64,000 nucleotides of DNA from Fibrella forsythiae. Lineage in GTDB: Bacteria; Bacteroidota; Bacteroidia; Cytophagales; Spirosomataceae. Below, one piece after another: positions 1-10,400 of this stretch; the stretch's first letter is position 1, and each line of letters begins with the position of its first letter. Position numbers and translations under genes: made by a program. The DNA lies in the NCBI RefSeq assembly GCF_017353175.1, contig NZ_JAFMYW010000009.1, positions 1-64,000 of the forward strand, given 5' to 3'. The notes under the pieces are model-generated. The model ran no database searches and was not told the DNA's origin. It saw nothing but the letters and a program-made list of their open reading frames with translations.

Positions 1-149
1 GTTTAGGGTACTTTAGAATAGCTTAAGTGGTTACAGCTATTTTAAGTAAAATAACTACTGTAAACACATGTAACGGAAAGCTAAGAATAGTTTCCTAAGA
101 AAGAAAATATAGAATATATTGGGAGTCAATATCCACAAAATGACTCATA

Positions 150-941
150 ATGAGATTGTTATACGTTCATTTGTTCTTAGATATATGTTTTTCGATTGGC
201 GCTAATGGCCAGTCTACGGCCTCCAAATGGAATGAAACGAGGGGCGATGTATATGCAGGTATAAACGCCTCTACAAGTCGGTATTGTGGAGATTTAAGTG
301 AGCGTTATCAGTTGGCCCACCTACAACTTGGGTCAGGGATAGAAGGGCATATTCGCTATCGATTTGAAGAGCAGTGGTGCTTTATAAGCGACATAGGACT
401 ATATCATATCCGAGGGGATCAACATTATACTAAAAATGCTGCTAACCAATTATCCTTTTCGGCAACAAACTTTTCGGCGAACTTGGGGGTACAATGGGAT
501 TTTCGCTCTGTAGACGGTAACGATCAAAATATTCTTTATGCAATTGCTACTTTGGGTGTCACTAGTGTAAATCCTACAACCACGTTAAACGGGAGCATCT
601 ACTCATTACCTGCGTTTAGAACGGAAGGAGTTTCCTATGCGTCTTGGGCTATACAGGCTGGTTACGGCTTAGGGTTTCCCTTTACACTGAGCCCCTCTGC
701 ACAACTCCGTCTTCAGGGGAAATATACACATGTATTTAGTGATCGTCTGGATGATGTGAGCACTAACTACGTTGATAAAACTGCGTCTACGGATCTAGAG
801 AAACAACTTGCCGACAAGCGTGTTGGCAACCAATTGACTCCGAATGCTATCGGAGCTGCCAGAGGCAATCCAACTAAAAACGACGGCTATTTTCTGCTTA
901 CTTTACAGCTTATATACAAGTTTCGCAGACAAAAGTCCTAA
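150..941 (+). CDS. Predicted exported outer-membrane beta-barrel protein
   Basis: 263 residues. The N-terminus is hydrophobic and ends near SIGANGQ, which looks like a signal peptide cut after about residue 20. The rest alternates short polar and aromatic stretches as in small porin-like barrels, and the chain ends in LTLQLIYKF plus a short basic tail, resembling the C-terminal strand of Bacteroidota outer-membrane proteins. No enzyme motif is visible, so the substrate or partner is unknown. The stop lies 10 bases before the glycerol kinase start, so the two could be co-transcribed. Base composition is clearly more AT-rich than in the genes that follow. The 149 bases to the left edge are AT-rich with no gene or promoter I can support. 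Confidence 0.6.
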   Translation: MRLLYVHLFLDICFSIGANGQSTASKWNETRGDVYAGINASTSRYCGDLSERYQLAHLQLGSGIEGHIRYRFEEQWCFISDIGLYHIRGDQHYTKNAANQLSFSATNFSANLGVQWDFRSVDGNDQNILYAIATLGVTSVNPTTTLNGSIYSLPAFRTEGVSYASWAIQAGYGLGFPFTLSPSAQLRLQGKYTHVFSDRLDDVSTNYVDKTASTDLEKQLADKRVGNQLTPNAIGAARGNPTKNDGYFLLTLQLIYKFRRQKS

Positions 942-951
942 ACCAAACCTC

Positions 952-2451
952 ATGGCGTCGTTCATTGCAGCAATTGATCAGGGAACAACCAGCACCCGCT
1001 GTATAATAGTAGATAAGCAAGGCACCATTCATTCGGTAGCGCAGAAGGAACATGCCCAGATTTACCCTAAGCCGGGCTGGGTTGAACATGATCCGGAAGA
1101 AATCTGGCAGAATACTCTTGAAGTTATTGCCAAAGCACGTATACAGCTTCGATTGACCACGCGCGATATTGCCGCTATCGGGATCACTAATCAGCGGGAA
1201 ACAACGGTTGTCTGGAATAGGAAGACAGGTAAGCCTTATTACAATGCTATTGTGTGGCAGGATGTACGCACGGAAGATGTTGTGGCAGAATTAGCTAAAG
1301 ATGGCGGTGCCGATCGCTTTCGCGACAAGACCGGGCTACCATTAGCCACTTATTTCAGCGCACTAAAATTAGGATGGCTGTTAAACAACGTACCCGGACT
1401 GCGCGATGATGCTGAACGAGGTGCGGCCCTTTTCGGCACAATAGACAGCTTTTTGATCTGGAATCTGACAGGCGGACCGCATGGCGGTGAACATGTTACT
1501 GACGTAACGAACGCAAGTCGAACACAGTTGATGAATTTACAAACGCTGGAGTGGGATGATGAATTGCTCGCTGTATTGAACGTACCCAGAGCGATGTTAC
1601 CAGCTATCCGACCCAGTAGTGGTACGTTTGGCACTGTCACGTCTGAGGTTATTCCGGGTGTACCCATCACGGGCGTACTGGGCGATCAGCAGGCGGCATT
1701 GGTGGGACAAACGTGTTTTGAACCGGGGCAGGCCAAAAATACATATGGGACAGGCTGTTTTCTGTTGATGAATACCGGTACTCAGATTCGCCCGTCGACC
1801 TGCGGCCTGCTTACTACTGTGGCCTATCAGTTCGGAACAGAGGCGCCGCACTATGCACTGGAGGGAAGCGTTGCCATTGCCGGCGCGCTGGTGCAGTGGC
1901 TACGCGATAATCTGGGAATCATTCAATCGAGTGGTGAGGTGCAAACCCTGGCTGAACAAGTCGATGATAACGGAGGCACCTACATAGTTCCAGCTTTTTC
2001 GGGTTTGTATGCGCCTTACTGGCGGACTGATGCACGCGGTATCATTGCCGGTTTAACGCGCTTCGTAACAAAGAATCATATTGCCCGGGCTGCTCTTGAA
2101 GCTACGGCTTTTCAAACATACGATGTGCTGCAAGCCATGCAGGAAGACGCTGGCGTTGCGTTGAAAACGCTGCGGGTAGACGGGGGCATGGTTGTCAATG
2201 ATTTGCTGATGCAATTCCAGGCCGATATAAATAATGTACCTGTCATTCGGCCCCGTGTTACTGAAACAACGGCAATTGGGGCTGCCTACGCTGCTGGTTT
2301 AGCCGTTGGTTACTGGTCGTCGATAGAAGAACTAAAGGCGAACTGGGGCGTAGAGGCCACCTTTACACCCGTTATGCCCGAAGACAAACGCGTTGAGCTT
2401 TTACACAACTGGAAGAAGGCAATCGAACGGTCATTTGATTGGGCTGTTTAG
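952..2451 (+). CDS. glpK: Glycerol kinase
   Basis: Phosphorylates glycerol to sn-glycerol 3-phosphate with ATP in the cytoplasm, feeding lipid synthesis and glycolysis. The protein is 499 residues, matching the usual ~500. The start ATG is chosen because it gives [16 protein letters not shown], the standard N-terminus with the phosphate-binding DQGTT; an upstream in-frame extension would run into the preceding gene. Other FGGY-kinase features seen are [26 protein letters not shown], the YGTGCF segment and the late [16 protein letters not shown] signature. No glpF or glpD lies beside it. A GMC oxidoreductase follows after 51 bases, so an operon is possible but no shared pathway is evident. Confidence 0.95.
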   Translation: MASFIAAIDQGTTSTRCIIVDKQGTIHSVAQKEHAQIYPKPGWVEHDPEEIWQNTLEVIAKARIQLRLTTRDIAAIGITNQRETTVVWNRKTGKPYYNAIVWQDVRTEDVVAELAKDGGADRFRDKTGLPLATYFSALKLGWLLNNVPGLRDDAERGAALFGTIDSFLIWNLTGGPHGGEHVTDVTNASRTQLMNLQTLEWDDELLAVLNVPRAMLPAIRPSSGTFGTVTSEVIPGVPITGVLGDQQAALVGQTCFEPGQAKNTYGTGCFLLMNTGTQIRPSTCGLLTTVAYQFGTEAPHYALEGSVAIAGALVQWLRDNLGIIQSSGEVQTLAEQVDDNGGTYIVPAFSGLYAPYWRTDARGIIAGLTRFVTKNHIARAALEATAFQTYDVLQAMQEDAGVALKTLRVDGGMVVNDLLMQFQADINNVPVIRPRVTETTAIGAAYAAGLAVGYWSSIEELKANWGVEATFTPVMPEDKRVELLHNWKKAIERSFDWAV

Positions 2452-2455
2452 TCAG

Positions 2456-2492
2456 GTTTTTACGCTAAATTGAAGTTGTTAAGTGTAAAAAC
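2456..2492 (+). other. Small inverted repeat between glpK and the GMC gene
   Basis: An 8-bp perfect inverted repeat (GTTTTTAC at 2456-2463, GTAAAAAC at 2485-2492) fills most of the short gap. It could be a weak hairpin in the transcript. No T-run follows, so I do not call it a terminator. Confidence 0.25.
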
Positions 2493-2502
2493 TGCAAGTA
2501 CA

Positions 2503-4158
2503 ATGACGTACGATTATATCATTGTTGGTGCCGGCTCGGCAGGATGCGTACTGGCTAACCGTCTGTCAGCTGACCCGCAAACGTCTGTGCTGCTACTGGA
2601 AGCGGGCGCTCCTGATAAGAAGCTGGAAATACACGTACCTGCGGCGTACTCGAAGCTAAACCGAACGGGCGTTGATTGGGCCTATTGGACGGAGCCACAG
2701 GAACATATTGATGGCCGACGCCTGTATTTGCCCCGTGGAAAAACCCTTGGCGGAAGCAGTTCAACCAATGCAATGGCCTATGTACGGGGCAACCGGGCCG
2801 ATTACGACGCCTGGGCAGCTGAAGGGAATGCGGGATGGGGGTACGAATTCATTTTACCCTATTTTAAACGCTCGGAGTGTAACGAGCAGATAGGTCAACT
2901 GGATGCCCGCTACCATGGAACAGATGGGCCACTGAACGTTACGTATGCAACCCGGTTCAGAACGCCCCTTGCCGATGCTTTTGTGGAGGCATGCTGCCAG
3001 CAAGGTATTCCGGAAAATCAGGATATGAACGGGGCTCGGCAGGAAGGAGCAGGCCTGCTTCAGTTTACGATCAAAAACGGGAAACGCCACAGCACCGCCG
3101 CAGCTTTCCTGAAACCTATATTGAATCGACCCAACCTGACAGTTCGCACGCAGGCGCACACCCAGCGCATACGGATACAGGATGGACGTGCCGTTGGAAT
3201 CGAGCTAACAACGGGTAAGAGCCTAACCGAAACAATTATGGCCCGCCGCGAGGTGATTCTCTCGGCGGGGGCCTTTAACTCACCACAACTGCTGATGTTG
3301 TCTGGAATCGGAGCTGCCGGTGAGTTGAAGCGCCACAATATTGATGTAAAGCTTGATTTGCCTGGCGTGGGCCAGAACCTGCAGGATCACCTGTTTGCGG
3401 GCGTAAGTACGCTGGCCAACCAACCGGTGGGTACAAACCACTGGCTGAAGCCAATGAATCAGCTAAAGGGATTATGGCAGTATCTGACAGCACAGAAAGG
3501 GCCATTCACCATTAGCCCCCTCGAAGCAAATGCCTTTGTTCGTACGTCTGAAACGCTTACTCAGCCCAACCTGCAACTGCATTTTGCGCCGATCCATATT
3601 GGCGACGATTACCGGGCAGATTTCTACGATGTGACTACCTTCCCAACCAAAGCGGATGGCTGGTCTATTTTGCCAACGTTGCTCCAACCGACAAGCCGTG
3701 GGTACGTTGGTCTGCGATCGGCGAATCCGATGGAAGCACCGGTAATCCAGCCCAATTTCCTGTCGACTGAAAAAGACAGAAACTTACTGCTGACAGGTAC
3801 CAAACTGGCCCTGGAGTTGAATCGGTCTGCCGCCTTTGAACCGTGGCGTGAGCGAGCTTTGGTGCCCGCTGACAACGCTTCGGAGGAAGCAATGATGGCT
3901 CATATTCGAAAAATAGTTGAGACGGTCTATCACCCCGTGGGTACGTGCCGGATGGGGTCTGATGCCGGTGCCGTGGTGGATGATCAGCTTCGGGTACGTG
4001 GCATTGAGGGCTTGCGCGTGGTAGATGCGTCGATCATGCCAACGATTGTTTCTGGAAACACAAACGCTCCGGTAATTATGATCGCTGAAAAAGCCGCCGA
4101 TCTGATTATCGGTCGTGCCTTGCCAATAGAAGCTGGTCAGCAAAGGACTACTGCCTGA
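2503..4158 (+). CDS. GMC-family FAD oxidoreductase (choline dehydrogenase-like)
   Basis: FAD-dependent alcohol oxidation; the family includes choline dehydrogenase BetA and aliphatic alcohol dehydrogenases, and the substrate here cannot be told. The protein is 551 residues. The N-terminal YDYIIVGAGSAGCVLANRL is the dinucleotide-binding fold. GMC signature 1 is seen as PRGKTLGGSSSTNAMAYVRG and signature 2 as SAGAFNSPQLLMLSGIG. The C-terminal VYHPVGTCRMG and GNTNAPVIMIAEKAADLI carry the catalytic His and Asn region. The ATG is preferred over a TTG 33 bases upstream because the flavoprotein fold starts directly after it. There is no signal peptide, so it is cytoplasmic. No betaine aldehyde dehydrogenase is nearby, which argues against a dedicated choline pathway. 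Confidence 0.9.
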   Translation: MTYDYIIVGAGSAGCVLANRLSADPQTSVLLLEAGAPDKKLEIHVPAAYSKLNRTGVDWAYWTEPQEHIDGRRLYLPRGKTLGGSSSTNAMAYVRGNRADYDAWAAEGNAGWGYEFILPYFKRSECNEQIGQLDARYHGTDGPLNVTYATRFRTPLADAFVEACCQQGIPENQDMNGARQEGAGLLQFTIKNGKRHSTAAAFLKPILNRPNLTVRTQAHTQRIRIQDGRAVGIELTTGKSLTETIMARREVILSAGAFNSPQLLMLSGIGAAGELKRHNIDVKLDLPGVGQNLQDHLFAGVSTLANQPVGTNHWLKPMNQLKGLWQYLTAQKGPFTISPLEANAFVRTSETLTQPNLQLHFAPIHIGDDYRADFYDVTTFPTKADGWSILPTLLQPTSRGYVGLRSANPMEAPVIQPNFLSTEKDRNLLLTGTKLALELNRSAAFEPWRERALVPADNASEEAMMAHIRKIVETVYHPVGTCRMGSDAGAVVDDQLRVRGIEGLRVVDASIMPTIVSGNTNAPVIMIAEKAADLIIGRALPIEAGQQRTTA

Positions 4159-4164
4159 ACAGAG

Positions 4165-4193
4165 TTGATACGGAACGAATTTCTTTACTTTTG
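4165..4193 (+). promoter_or_regulatory. Bacteroidota-type promoter for the membrane protein gene
   Basis: TTG at 4165-4167, an 18-base spacer, then TACTTTTG at 4186-4193, which fits the TTG-N(17-23)-TAnnTTTG rule. Transcription would begin near 4200, shortly before the ATG at 4219. This rules out the TTG as a translation start. Confidence 0.75.
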
Positions 4194-4218
4194 GGGCTGC
4201 AAAGTCCCTTTTTTGTGC

Positions 4219-5895
4219 ATGTCAGTTTCCAGTTCAATTTCTACCCGCACGGCTGATTATTGGGTAGCCGGTGCCATTCTGTTACTGGCTGCTGTCTTTT
4301 ATACTGCCATTGTTCAGTATGCGATTAACGTACCATACGTTGATGATTTTCTGTATGTCAACAGCATTCAGCGAATAACTGCCACTGAAACAACCTTTGC
4401 CGGAGCCATCCAGCTACTGGTAGAACAGCATAATGACCACCGCATTCTGCTCTCGCGCTTGCTCGTTTTACTGGATTATTGGGTGGAGGGGCAAGTAAAT
4501 TACCGGACACTAACGCTAGTAGGCAGCCTCAGCATAGCTGCAGTATTGTGGCAGGTGCACCGGTTGTTCAGGCGGGCGGGGTTATCTGCCTGGCTGTTGT
4601 TGCCCGTGGCGTTACTCATATTACAGCCTTCTTATCAGGAAGATGTCTGGTGGGTGTTGTGCCTCTTGCAGCATACGCTGACATGGCTACTAACGATTAT
4701 CGTCTTTCGCCTACTGATTCGCCCTGAAATGTCGGCGCAGGTAGGCGCCCTGGCCTTGGGAGGGCTTGTCCTGTATTCAAATAGCAACGGCCTGTTTATG
4801 TGGATCGCTGCCCTGGCGTTACTGGTACGAACTCAGCAGTGGCGCTGGACGGTCGTCTGGCTGGTGGCAGGTGCAATACTGATCAGCCTGTATTTCAGTG
4901 TCGATTACCGGTTTATTGCCAAAGATTCACTCATCACCGTTGCTCAGCATCCTGGCTGGGTCGTTAAGAGTATAATCAGCTTTGCGGGTAGCGCTGTTTA
5001 TTTTGATCAGCATCGCTGGTTGTTGGTACCTGCCCAATGGTTTGTGCTTGGAATAGGCGTGGCTGTTTTGGTGATCATTGCACTGAGTTGGCTGCGGTTC
5101 ATGGTTACAGCCAGCAAACGAATGTCGCCTGCTCTACTTCCTTTTCTCGGTTTAGGACTGGTATTGACAGGCTCTGCAATGGCAACAGCAATGGCCCGTA
5201 GCGATGGTAGCCTGATGATAATGGACCGATATCAACTCTATGCAGTCTGGTGTCTGATTGTGGCTTATGTATTGATAGTCATGCAATTGACTGAACGGAT
5301 GCGGCAGGTGGCAGGCTTGGTAGGCGTAGGGTTCACGCTATGGTTCTGGCTGAACAGCTGGTTGTTCTACGGGCCTCAGTTGGCCGATAGGTATAACAGA
5401 CAGGTAGCAGAAGGAATGGCACTCAAGCACTACCAGTACTCGGTGATGAGCCAGAAGTTTGGGCTGGATCCGTATTGGCAGAAAGGATGGGTGCAGGCCA
5501 TGACCGACGGAATGTATCAGGTTCCCGATCTTCCGGAAATTCGTGGTGTCGAAACTGCTTTACAAACACCCCCCGTTCAGAATTCGGCCACTCAGTTTGT
5601 TATAGATGCCCGCCCCTTGTCGTATCTAAACACCGACGCCCTTTTTTTTCAGCAGGATACCCTACCAAAGCCTGATTTTATCTACCTGCGATCGGCAACG
5701 AACTGGTATGTCCTGCCCGCTCAGCGTATGCCAAAGCCAATCATGAAACCCTGGCTCGTTAACAAAGGGGTGAAATCGATGGTGTTGCCGATCCTGCTAA
5801 AGCCAGGTACGTATCGGTTGGGCTGGGTACGTAACACCACGGCTGGCTGGATAGCCACTGCGACCACGCAAGAAGTTTCGGTTCCGGAAAAGTAA
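4219..5895 (+). CDS. Polytopic membrane protein of unknown function, possibly GT-C-like
   Basis: 558 residues with about nine or ten hydrophobic helices over the first ~400 residues, then a soluble C-terminal part of ~150 residues. The first loop after helix 1 holds the acidic VPYVDDF, followed by EQHNDHRILLSRL. Acidic residues in the first outside loop plus a polytopic body are typical of lipid-linked sugar transferases of the GT-C fold, so a role in glycan transfer is possible, but I do not recognise a named family. The start follows from the promoter just upstream. It is transcribed alone and ends in a very strong hairpin. The C-terminal part reads as an extracytoplasmic beta-rich domain. 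Confidence 0.55.
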   Translation: MSVSSSISTRTADYWVAGAILLLAAVFYTAIVQYAINVPYVDDFLYVNSIQRITATETTFAGAIQLLVEQHNDHRILLSRLLVLLDYWVEGQVNYRTLTLVGSLSIAAVLWQVHRLFRRAGLSAWLLLPVALLILQPSYQEDVWWVLCLLQHTLTWLLTIIVFRLLIRPEMSAQVGALALGGLVLYSNSNGLFMWIAALALLVRTQQWRWTVVWLVAGAILISLYFSVDYRFIAKDSLITVAQHPGWVVKSIISFAGSAVYFDQHRWLLVPAQWFVLGIGVAVLVIIALSWLRFMVTASKRMSPALLPFLGLGLVLTGSAMATAMARSDGSLMIMDRYQLYAVWCLIVAYVLIVMQLTERMRQVAGLVGVGFTLWFWLNSWLFYGPQLADRYNRQVAEGMALKHYQYSVMSQKFGLDPYWQKGWVQAMTDGMYQVPDLPEIRGVETALQTPPVQNSATQFVIDARPLSYLNTDALFFQQDTLPKPDFIYLRSATNWYVLPAQRMPKPIMKPWLVNKGVKSMVLPILLKPGTYRLGWVRNTTAGWIATATTQEVSVPEK

Positions 5896-5898
5896 ATT

Positions 5899-5962
5899 CG
5901 ACCTCTCTCAGCATGCAGAAAGCCACCTGACTAGGTGGCTTTCTGCATGCTGAGAGAGGTCG
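5899..5962. terminator. Perfect 30-bp hairpin between convergent genes
   Basis: Arms 5899-5928 and 5933-5962 are exact reverse complements around a GACT loop. The hairpin fills the whole gap between the plus-strand membrane protein and the minus-strand gene, so it can stop transcription from both sides. The stem is far longer than a typical intrinsic terminator and no long T-run follows. Confidence 0.8.
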
Positions 5963-5966
5963 TGAT

Positions 5967-6584
5967 CTAGAAGAACAAAATCCTGATCGTGAATGGGCTG
6001 CTGCCGTACAGGATCAGATCGTTCGCCGAGTTGGCTGAGTAATTCACATTGTATAACGCTGAAAGGTTGGCCGAAAACAACCGACCGATAGGCTGTGAAT
6101 AGGTAGCGCCAAGCCAGGTTGCCGTTGATGAGCCCGTTGTTCGGCCACCAACGTTCAGCTGTCCTGTTGTACTATACGACCGCTGATCAAGCTCGACGTG
6201 AGCGTAGACATTCGGAATAAGCGCGGGCAAGATCTCGTACATGCCGAAAAGGCGCCCGGAATACTGATTCAGGTTGCCACCGTAATAGTTCTTGAAGTTG
6301 GTGTAAGTGTACCCAGCGCCAATGCCGGCCACAAAATGCTCAGTTACCTGATAAGCAACTACAGGAGATACGCCGATGCTGAATGGGTTGAACTGGAGAG
6401 CTGAAATGCCACCGCCAAACCGGATACGCTCTTTCAATGGCAACGGATTACCTTCCGGCGTTTGTGATTTTAACGGAGCTTGCCCCTGGTTGCGGCGTTC
6501 TTCCGGGTCTTCTGTAATCTGCCCGAAGGCCATGCTGCTGGTCAATAGGGCAACCAGCAGAAGAAAGTGATGTATATGTCTCAT
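5967..6584 (-). CDS. Small outer-membrane beta-barrel protein
   Basis: 205 residues from the ATG that gives MRHIHHFLLLVALLTSSMAFGQ, a clear signal peptide cut after ~22 residues; a longer upstream frame would put 31 poorly structured residues before it. A charged Pro/Gln-rich segment (EDPEERRNQGQ...) follows, then a run of amphipathic strands ending in SPFTIRILFF with a terminal Phe, as in outer-membrane barrels. It resembles general OmpW/porin-like Bacteroidota proteins of unknown substrate. The MgtC-like gene lies 82 bases upstream on the same strand, so co-transcription is possible. Confidence 0.65.
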   Translation of the reverse strand: MRHIHHFLLLVALLTSSMAFGQITEDPEERRNQGQAPLKSQTPEGNPLPLKERIRFGGGISALQFNPFSIGVSPVVAYQVTEHFVAGIGAGYTYTNFKNYYGGNLNQYSGRLFGMYEILPALIPNVYAHVELDQRSYSTTGQLNVGGRTTGSSTATWLGATYSQPIGRLFSANLSALYNVNYSANSANDLILYGSSPFTIRILFF

Positions 6585-6666
6585 AGTAATCCGCCTGAGC
6601 GGTGTATCACAACAAAAAGTCAGTGTAAATAACGATATAATGGGTTGCTTTCGCGTAAAGAGTGAG

Positions 6667-7290
6667 TTAAAACACAAACTCCTTCACGTCAGTATCATTC
6701 AGGAATCGCTTAATGCATTTCTCATGGGCCTGCTCAGGGCCAGAAACTTTCCAGCGACCACTGATCTCACTACCTATACGCTGCTGAGGCCCTCTTCGTG
6801 GCGATAGCCCGCATTCTGTAAACACCCGCTCGTACTGGTTCAGGGTTTTGTTTTTATAATTGGTAACCACCTTGTACTCACGGGTCTGGTTGAGGCGGGT
6901 AATGCGGTACGAGAGTTTTGCCAGAAAGAGCAGCGAACCCATAATGATGACGAAGCCGATCAGAGCGATATCATAATACCCCGCGCCGATGCTCATGCCC
7001 AGCGCCGACACAGACCAGACTGTAGCGGCCGTTGTGAGCCCTTTTACACGGCTTTCTTCCTTGTAAATGAGCCCGGCCCCCAGAAAACCAATTCCGTTAA
7101 CAATATTGGCGGCGATGCGGTCATCGCCCAAACGGCGCGAAACCATTGTGAACAGCGTGGCACCAACGCTGATCATGATGGTGGTGCGGAAACCGGCCGC
7201 TTTTGAGCGGTATTCCCGTTCGGCGCCAATGAGCCCGCCCAGGAGCAAAGCCAGAACAAGTCGAAGTATATCTTCCTGGTGAATGATCAT
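6667..7290 (-). CDS. MgtC/SapB family membrane protein
   Basis: 207 residues. The N-terminal half has four to five hydrophobic helices and the family hallmark GGLIGAEREYRSKAAGFRTT near residues 18-37, followed by VNGIGFLGAGLIYKEE. The C-terminal ~70 residues are hydrophilic and ACT-like, as in longer family members. MgtC proteins act in the inner membrane and are linked to survival at low magnesium, in acid or inside hosts, partly through effects on the F-type ATPase. In free-living bacteria the role is less clear. The start codon lies just beside a long inverted repeat that separates it from the divergent uvrA. Confidence 0.9.
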   Translation of the reverse strand: MIIHQEDILRLVLALLLGGLIGAEREYRSKAAGFRTTIMISVGATLFTMVSRRLGDDRIAANIVNGIGFLGAGLIYKEESRVKGLTTAATVWSVSALGMSIGAGYYDIALIGFVIIMGSLLFLAKLSYRITRLNQTREYKVVTNYKNKTLNQYERVFTECGLSPRRGPQQRIGSEISGRWKVSGPEQAHEKCIKRFLNDTDVKEFVF

Positions 7291-7297
7291 TTCAAAA

Positions 7298-7405
7298 AGT
7301 TTACTGTTTACTGTCTTCTGTTGCTTCGCGTTGCCCCAGGTACGTGGCCTGTCAGAAAAACAGAAGACCGGTCCGCCGGTGCGGGAAGACAGTAAACAGT
7401 AAACT
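7298..7405. repeat. Inverted repeat with TTTACTGTTTAC ends
   Basis: Arms 7298-7318 and 7385-7405 are a perfect 21-bp inverted repeat opening with AGTTTACTGTTTACTGTCTTC. Inside, a second pair (TGTCTTCTGTT near 7312 and AACAGAAGAC near 7360) allows an alternative fold. It lies between divergent genes, so it cannot be a simple terminator for either. A second copy of the same end sequence is found at 22474. Confidence 0.7.
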
Positions 7406-7471
7406 GATTTTACTGAACGTAGTGAAGCGGTTTTCCGTTGAAAATTAGATAAGGTAACGCTAATTCAACGC

Positions 7472-10400
7472 ATGATTCAACCTACCGAAACCGACATGAT
7501 GACCAGTGAGACAAACGGCTCACCTGCCAGGTCGGTCGACCACCTCGACCCTAAACAATTCATCATTATTAAGGGGGCGAAGGTACATAATCTCAAGAAT
7601 ATTGATGTGGCTATCCCGCGCAACAAGCTGGTGGTAGTTACGGGGCTGTCGGGCTCCGGCAAGTCGTCGCTGGCGTTCGATACGTTGTTTGCCGAAGGGC
7701 AGCGTATGTACGTTGAGAGCCTGAGCAGCTATGCCCGTCAGTTTCTGGGCCGTATGGAAAAACCGGAGGTGGAATACATCAAAGGTGTTTCGCCGGCCAT
7801 TGCTATCGAGCAAAAAGTAACCTCGCGTAACCCCCGCTCAACTGTAGGTACGTCGACGGAGATTTATGATTACCTGAAATTGCTGTTTGCCCGAGCAGGA
7901 CGTACCTACTCGCCGGTGTCGGGCAATGAGGTAAAGAAAGATACAGTGACCGATGTGGTCAGTTTTATCTTTTCTCATCCTGAGGGAACCCGGGTGATGG
8001 TGATGGCCCCGCTGTATGTACGCGAAGACCGCACTGTGGCCGAGGAATTGAACATCCTTCTCCAGAAAGGCTATACCCGCCTCGTGGCCGACGGCGGTCT
8101 GACGGGTCGGCAGGTGTTTCAGATGGAAGACCTGCTCGACGAAGCTACGAAACTGGCCGAAGCCGGTCAGAAAGGGGATCTTGTCCGGACATTACTGCCT
8201 AGTGCTGATGCTACGCTCGAAATCCTGATCGACCGTGGCACGGTGCAGTTCGATGCACAGGGCGAGCCCGACGAAGACACGCAGTACCGATTTTCTGATT
8301 CGGTGCAAACGGCGTTCAATGAAAGCGACGGATCGTGCCGGGTCGAGATTGTGCCTGCCGGCGACGTACCTGGACAAACCCGGACATTTTCTGACCGGTT
8401 CGAACTCGACGGAATCGCCTTCGAAGAGCCAAGCGTGAACCTGTTTACGTTCAATAATCCCTACGGTGCCTGCCGCCGCTGCGATGGCTTCGGTAAAGTG
8501 CTGGGTATTGACCCCGATCTGGTCATTCCCGACAAAAACCTGTCGTTGTTTGAAGGGGCTATTGCCCCCTGGCGGAGCGAAAAAATGAGCGAAGAGTTCA
8601 TGAAACCTTTACTTCGCAACGGCATTCGGTTCGACTTCCCGATTCATCGCCCTTACAAAGAACTGACGCCCGAACAGCAGGAACTGCTCTGGACGGGCAA
8701 CAAATACTTTAGCGGGCTCAATGACTTTTTTGCGTTCGTTGAGAGCCAGACATTCAAGGTGCAGTACCGGGTAATGCTGTCGCGATATAGGGGAAAAACC
8801 ACTTGTCCGGAGTGCCGGGGCTCACGTCTCCGCCGCGATGCCAGTTTCGTGAAAGTAGCGGGCAAATCCATTACTGATCTGGTGCTGATGCCCATTGCCG
8901 ACTCGGCCAACTTTTTCCGTACAATCGACATCCCCGCCGCTCAGCGCCGTATTGCCGATCGTATTCTGGTCGAAATTCAGAATCGCCTCGATTACATGGA
9001 GCGGGTTGGGCTGGGTTACCTGACGCTGAACCGGTTGACGAATAGCCTGTCGGGTGGTGAATATCAACGCATCAAACTGGCCACGTCGCTGGGGTCTGCG
9101 TTGGTTGGATCAATGTATATTCTCGATGAGCCGAGTATTGGCCTTCACCCCCGAGATACGCAGCGTCTGGTAAGCGTGCTGGAAACCCTGCGCGACATGG
9201 GCAACACCGTTATTGTGGTTGAGCATGAAGAAGAGGTCATGCGCGCCGCCGACCAGATCATCGACATTGGTCCCGAAGCGGGTTCGGGCGGTGGTCATCT
9301 GGTGTTCCAGGGAACTTGGGCGGAAATTGAGGGAGAAAGGAGGAAGGGAGAAAACGAGGAAAGAAGAAACGGGGACGAAGCAAATGCTCCTTCTTCCTTT
9401 TCACCCTTCCCCCTTTCCTCCTTCCATTCCCATACCCTCGACTTCCTGACGGGGCGCGAGAGCGTACCGGTTCCCACGTTCCGCCGCGTACCCACACACT
9501 GGATTGACCTGAAAGGCGCCCGGGAGCACAATTTGAAAGATGTAGACGTGCGTTTCCCGCTCAACACGTTAACCGTAGTGACGGGCGTCTCCGGCTCGGG
9601 CAAATCCACGTTAATCCGTAAAGTGCTCTTCCCGGCGTTGTGCCGTTTGAAAGGTGACGCGGGCGAAGAAGCCGGTAAATATTCTGACCTGAAAGGGTCT
9701 GTCGACCGAATTTCGGCCATCGAGATGATCGATCAGAACCCGATTGGTAAGTCGAGCCGGTCGAATCCGGTGACGTATATCAAAGCCTATGATTATCTCC
9801 GTCAGGTTATGGCCGACCAGCCTGTATCGAAAGCGCGGGGGTATAAGCCGAGCCATTTCTCATTCAACGTTGATGGCGGCCGCTGCGAGGTATGCCAGGG
9901 CGAAGGCGAGGTGAAAGTGGAGATGCAGTTCATGGCCGACATTTACCTGAAGTGCGAGGGCTGCAATGGTAAACGCTTCAAGCAGGAGGTGCTGGAGGTG
10001 ACCCTAGCCGAGAAAAACGTATCAGACATGCTGGAGATGACGGTCGATGAGGCCATTGACTTCTTCCGGAAAGTAGACACCAAAATGGCTGATAAACTGA
10101 TGCCGTTGCAGGAGGTCGGTTTGGGATACATTGGCCTGGGTCAGTCGGCCAATACCTTGTCGGGCGGAGAGGCGCAGCGGGTGAAGCTGGCATCGTTTCT
10201 AGGTAAAGGCAATCCGAATAAGGGTCAGACGCTGTTTATTTTCGACGAACCGACTACAGGCCTCCACTTTCACGACATTCGCAAGCTGTTGAAAGCCATC
10301 AATGCGCTGGTGGATCAGGGCGATTCGGTGATCATCATTGAGCACAATATGGAGGTAATCAAATCGGCCGACCATATTATTGACCTTGGTAAAGAAGGTG

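Noticed and set aside
5899-5962. Perfect palindrome read as an insertion-sequence end
   Set aside because: No transposase, no second end and no target duplication; terminator between convergent genes is simpler.
9331-9430. Idea that the uvrA stretch is an assembly error or a split gene
   Set aside because: The frame is kept on both sides and both ATPase halves are complete, so a real insert is more likely.
9258-9720. Minus-strand frames through the uvrA palindrome
   Set aside because: They arise because a palindrome reads alike on both strands; uvrA motifs continue unbroken on the plus strand.
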